From NCBI GenBank assembly GCA_028829895.1, contig CM054179.1, forward strand, positions 49,435,391 to 49,499,390: a DNA stretch of 64,000 bases, in the 5' to 3' direction. This document shows, one piece after another, positions 62,212 through 64,000 of the stretch (positions are counted from its first letter, which is position 1; every line of letters starts with the position of its first letter). A program made the position numbers and the translations under genes. The notes below the pieces were generated by a model. It saw only the letters and a list, made by a program, of their open reading frames with translations. It had not been told where the DNA came from and made no database searches. The stretch is from Sinotaia quadrata. Its lineage: Eukaryota > Mollusca > Gastropoda > Architaenioglossa > Viviparidae.

Positions 62212-62645
62212 GTGACAGGAGACTGGTTTAATAAGACTGTGTGAGTGAAGACTGGTTTAATAAGACTGGTTTAATAAGACTGTGTGAGTGAAGACTGGAT
62301 TAATAAGACTGTGTGAGTGAAGACTGGTTTAATAAGACTGTGTGAGTGAAGACTGGATTAATAAGACTGTGTGAGTGAAGACTGGTTTAATAAGACTAAG
62401 TGTGAGTGAAGACTGGTTTAATAAGACTAAGTGTGAGTGAAGACTGGATTAATAAGACTGTGTGAGTGAAGACTGGTTTAATAAGACTAAGTGTGAGTGA
62501 AGACTGGTTTAATAAGACTAAGTGTGAGTGAAGACTGGTTTAATAAGACTAAGCGTGAGTGAAGACTGGTTTAATAAGACTGTGTGAGTGAAGACTGGTT
62601 TAATAAGACTAAGCGTGAGTGAAGACTGGTTTAATAAGACATTGA
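62212..62645. repeat. 30-32 bp minisatellite, about 14 copies
   Basis: The unit contains GTGAGTGAAGACTGGTTTAA and TAAGACT(AA)G(T/C). Variants GGTTTAA/GGATTAA and with or without AA are interleaved. Confidence 0.95.
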
Positions 62646-64000
62646 GATAGGAAGGCCATTATGTGTATGTGCACGTGCGCGTGTGTGTGATGAAGGAAAA
62701 AGTAACATCCTAATCATAATGAATCATTCTTAACATGCATTAAGCTAATGGCCAGAATGATATCTAATGGTCAAGAGTTTATCATTTTTTTCTTTCTGGA
62801 GATGACTCGCCATGCATGACTGATCCTGCTTAGCACGCGAGACTTTGCCAATTGTTTTCCTGCAGCACCACTTTGCAATTATGTGGGGATGTTTACTTCT
62901 GTAAGACCGACCCTACAGCAAACCATATCTTCATATCCAAATCTTAGACAATAAAATCATTGTTTTGGGATAGGATTTATGTTATCCTTCACACGTCTCC
63001 AGTGAGTTCATCAAACAGTACCGATTTCAATGGGCTTAGTGATAAAGCTGTGTATCAGTAGGATAGAAGACTGTAAATAATCACTGATCATTATATCCTT
63101 TTAAGGGCAAACAAATCTCTCTGAGAGAGCAACACAGCTGCAGCACGGCAAAGAGCAGAACGAAAACGCGTCTGTACAAATGTACGAAAATGAACTGCAT
63201 TTCCTGTCTGGACATTTACACACAATCCTGGATTGCACAATACCTTCTTCTACCCATCAAACATAGGGTGGATATGCAGACAGGGAAAACACCACCAAAA
63301 GCCACCTTCACCTTGGATAGACCCTAATGTGTAGACCACTAACAAAATAAATCCAGACTCAACAGTTCCAAACTAACAGATATTAGTCACTAGTCAGTCA
63401 CCAGAAAGACAGAGACACAAAGACACAACGCAAGCACGGCTCAAATGATCCACCAGTCCTGGTAAAGGAAACAGCAGGGACCATCACTGAAAAAGATGAC
63501 ACATAAAATGGCAGATGAAGGGCATAAACTGAAATGTAAACAGAGAAATTAACTCAGCAACAAGAGCAAAAGTTTAAAGTGACTACAGAAATCAGTGACA
63601 ACATGAAAAACATCACATTTCCAACAACAACCACAAGTACTAAAACAACAGAAAGACAGGCTGCCCAAATGTGTGTTAGTACTACACAAACTTCATTACA
63701 TGACAACACACCAAAATCGTCACCACCACCCACACGGAAATCTGCAACAATCAGTAAGTTCCCACCAGCTTCCTATGGTGGCTCCACATACAAATCATAC
63801 CAACAAAAATAGTCACCAAACAGAGGAAATGGAGCCTAAAAACACCCCCTAGAATAGATATCACTGGTAGTCTTCTCCAAAAATTAAAACTGTAAGCAAA
63901 CTAATGATAATAATAAAAACAATAACTCTAAGCGAATTGTGTCAACATGGAGGTCAATGGTGACCTAAAGACAACAAGCAAAACATCAACACAATGCACT
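62646..64000. other. Right end of window, A/C-rich, unidentified
   Basis: From about 63100 the plus strand is A/C-rich and looks different from the AT-rich sequence before it. One 77-codon frame (63579-63812, Thr-rich) is open but low in complexity. It may be part of a decayed mobile element. No gene called. Confidence 0.3.

Noticed and set aside
63579..63812. 77-codon Thr/Ser-rich ORF
   Set aside because: Low-complexity product in an A/C-rich stretch; no start context or partner exon.

Overview
The window looks like nuclear DNA of an invertebrate animal, most likely a mollusc. It is AT-rich, its genes are split into many short exons by GT-AG introns, and it is packed with microsatellites, minisatellites and transposons. 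The species cannot be named from the sequence, and the mollusc assignment is inference. I saw no CRISPR array, operon, tRNA or rRNA gene.

Both genes I can reconstruct lie on the minus strand. Gene A runs from its ATG at 45686 leftward to at least 3944 and leaves the window incomplete. I chained 16 exons whose splice sites and phases agree throughout (991 codons). It has a short N-terminal domain resembling the start of QRICH2/C16orf96-type (DUF4795 family) proteins, then coiled coil, then about 400 residues of leucine-rich helical repeats, then more coiled coil and a Lys/Asp/Glu-rich repetitive tail. A palindromic RFX X-box-like site lies 64-77 bp upstream of its ATG, which fits a role in cilia or sperm flagella.

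Gene B runs from its ATG at 60753 to its stop at 51209 in six exons. It encodes a complete 188-residue single-pass membrane protein: signal peptide, very short ectodomain, one transmembrane helix and a tyrosine-rich cytoplasmic tail with NPxY and ITIM-like motifs. It looks like a small signalling receptor or adaptor of no family I recognise.

Mobile DNA fills the introns of gene A. Two related non-autonomous LTR elements sit in introns 10 and 8 (19917-24241 and 27285-30969), with LTRs of about 0.95 kb, a tRNA-Ser-like primer binding site and a polypurine tract but no gag or pol. A diverged solo LTR is at about 16900-17640. There is a hAT-type MITE at 13261-13435 and a 1.3 kb element with perfect 34-bp terminal inverted repeats at 2554-3873. 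A dispersed repeat occurs three times (about 45074, 54500 and 60849).

More than twenty minisatellites, mostly with 30-70 bp periods, occupy much of the introns and the gene flanks. The gap between genes A and B (about 45.8-51.2 kb) and the right end (about 61-64 kb) hold repeats but no coding sequence I can support.
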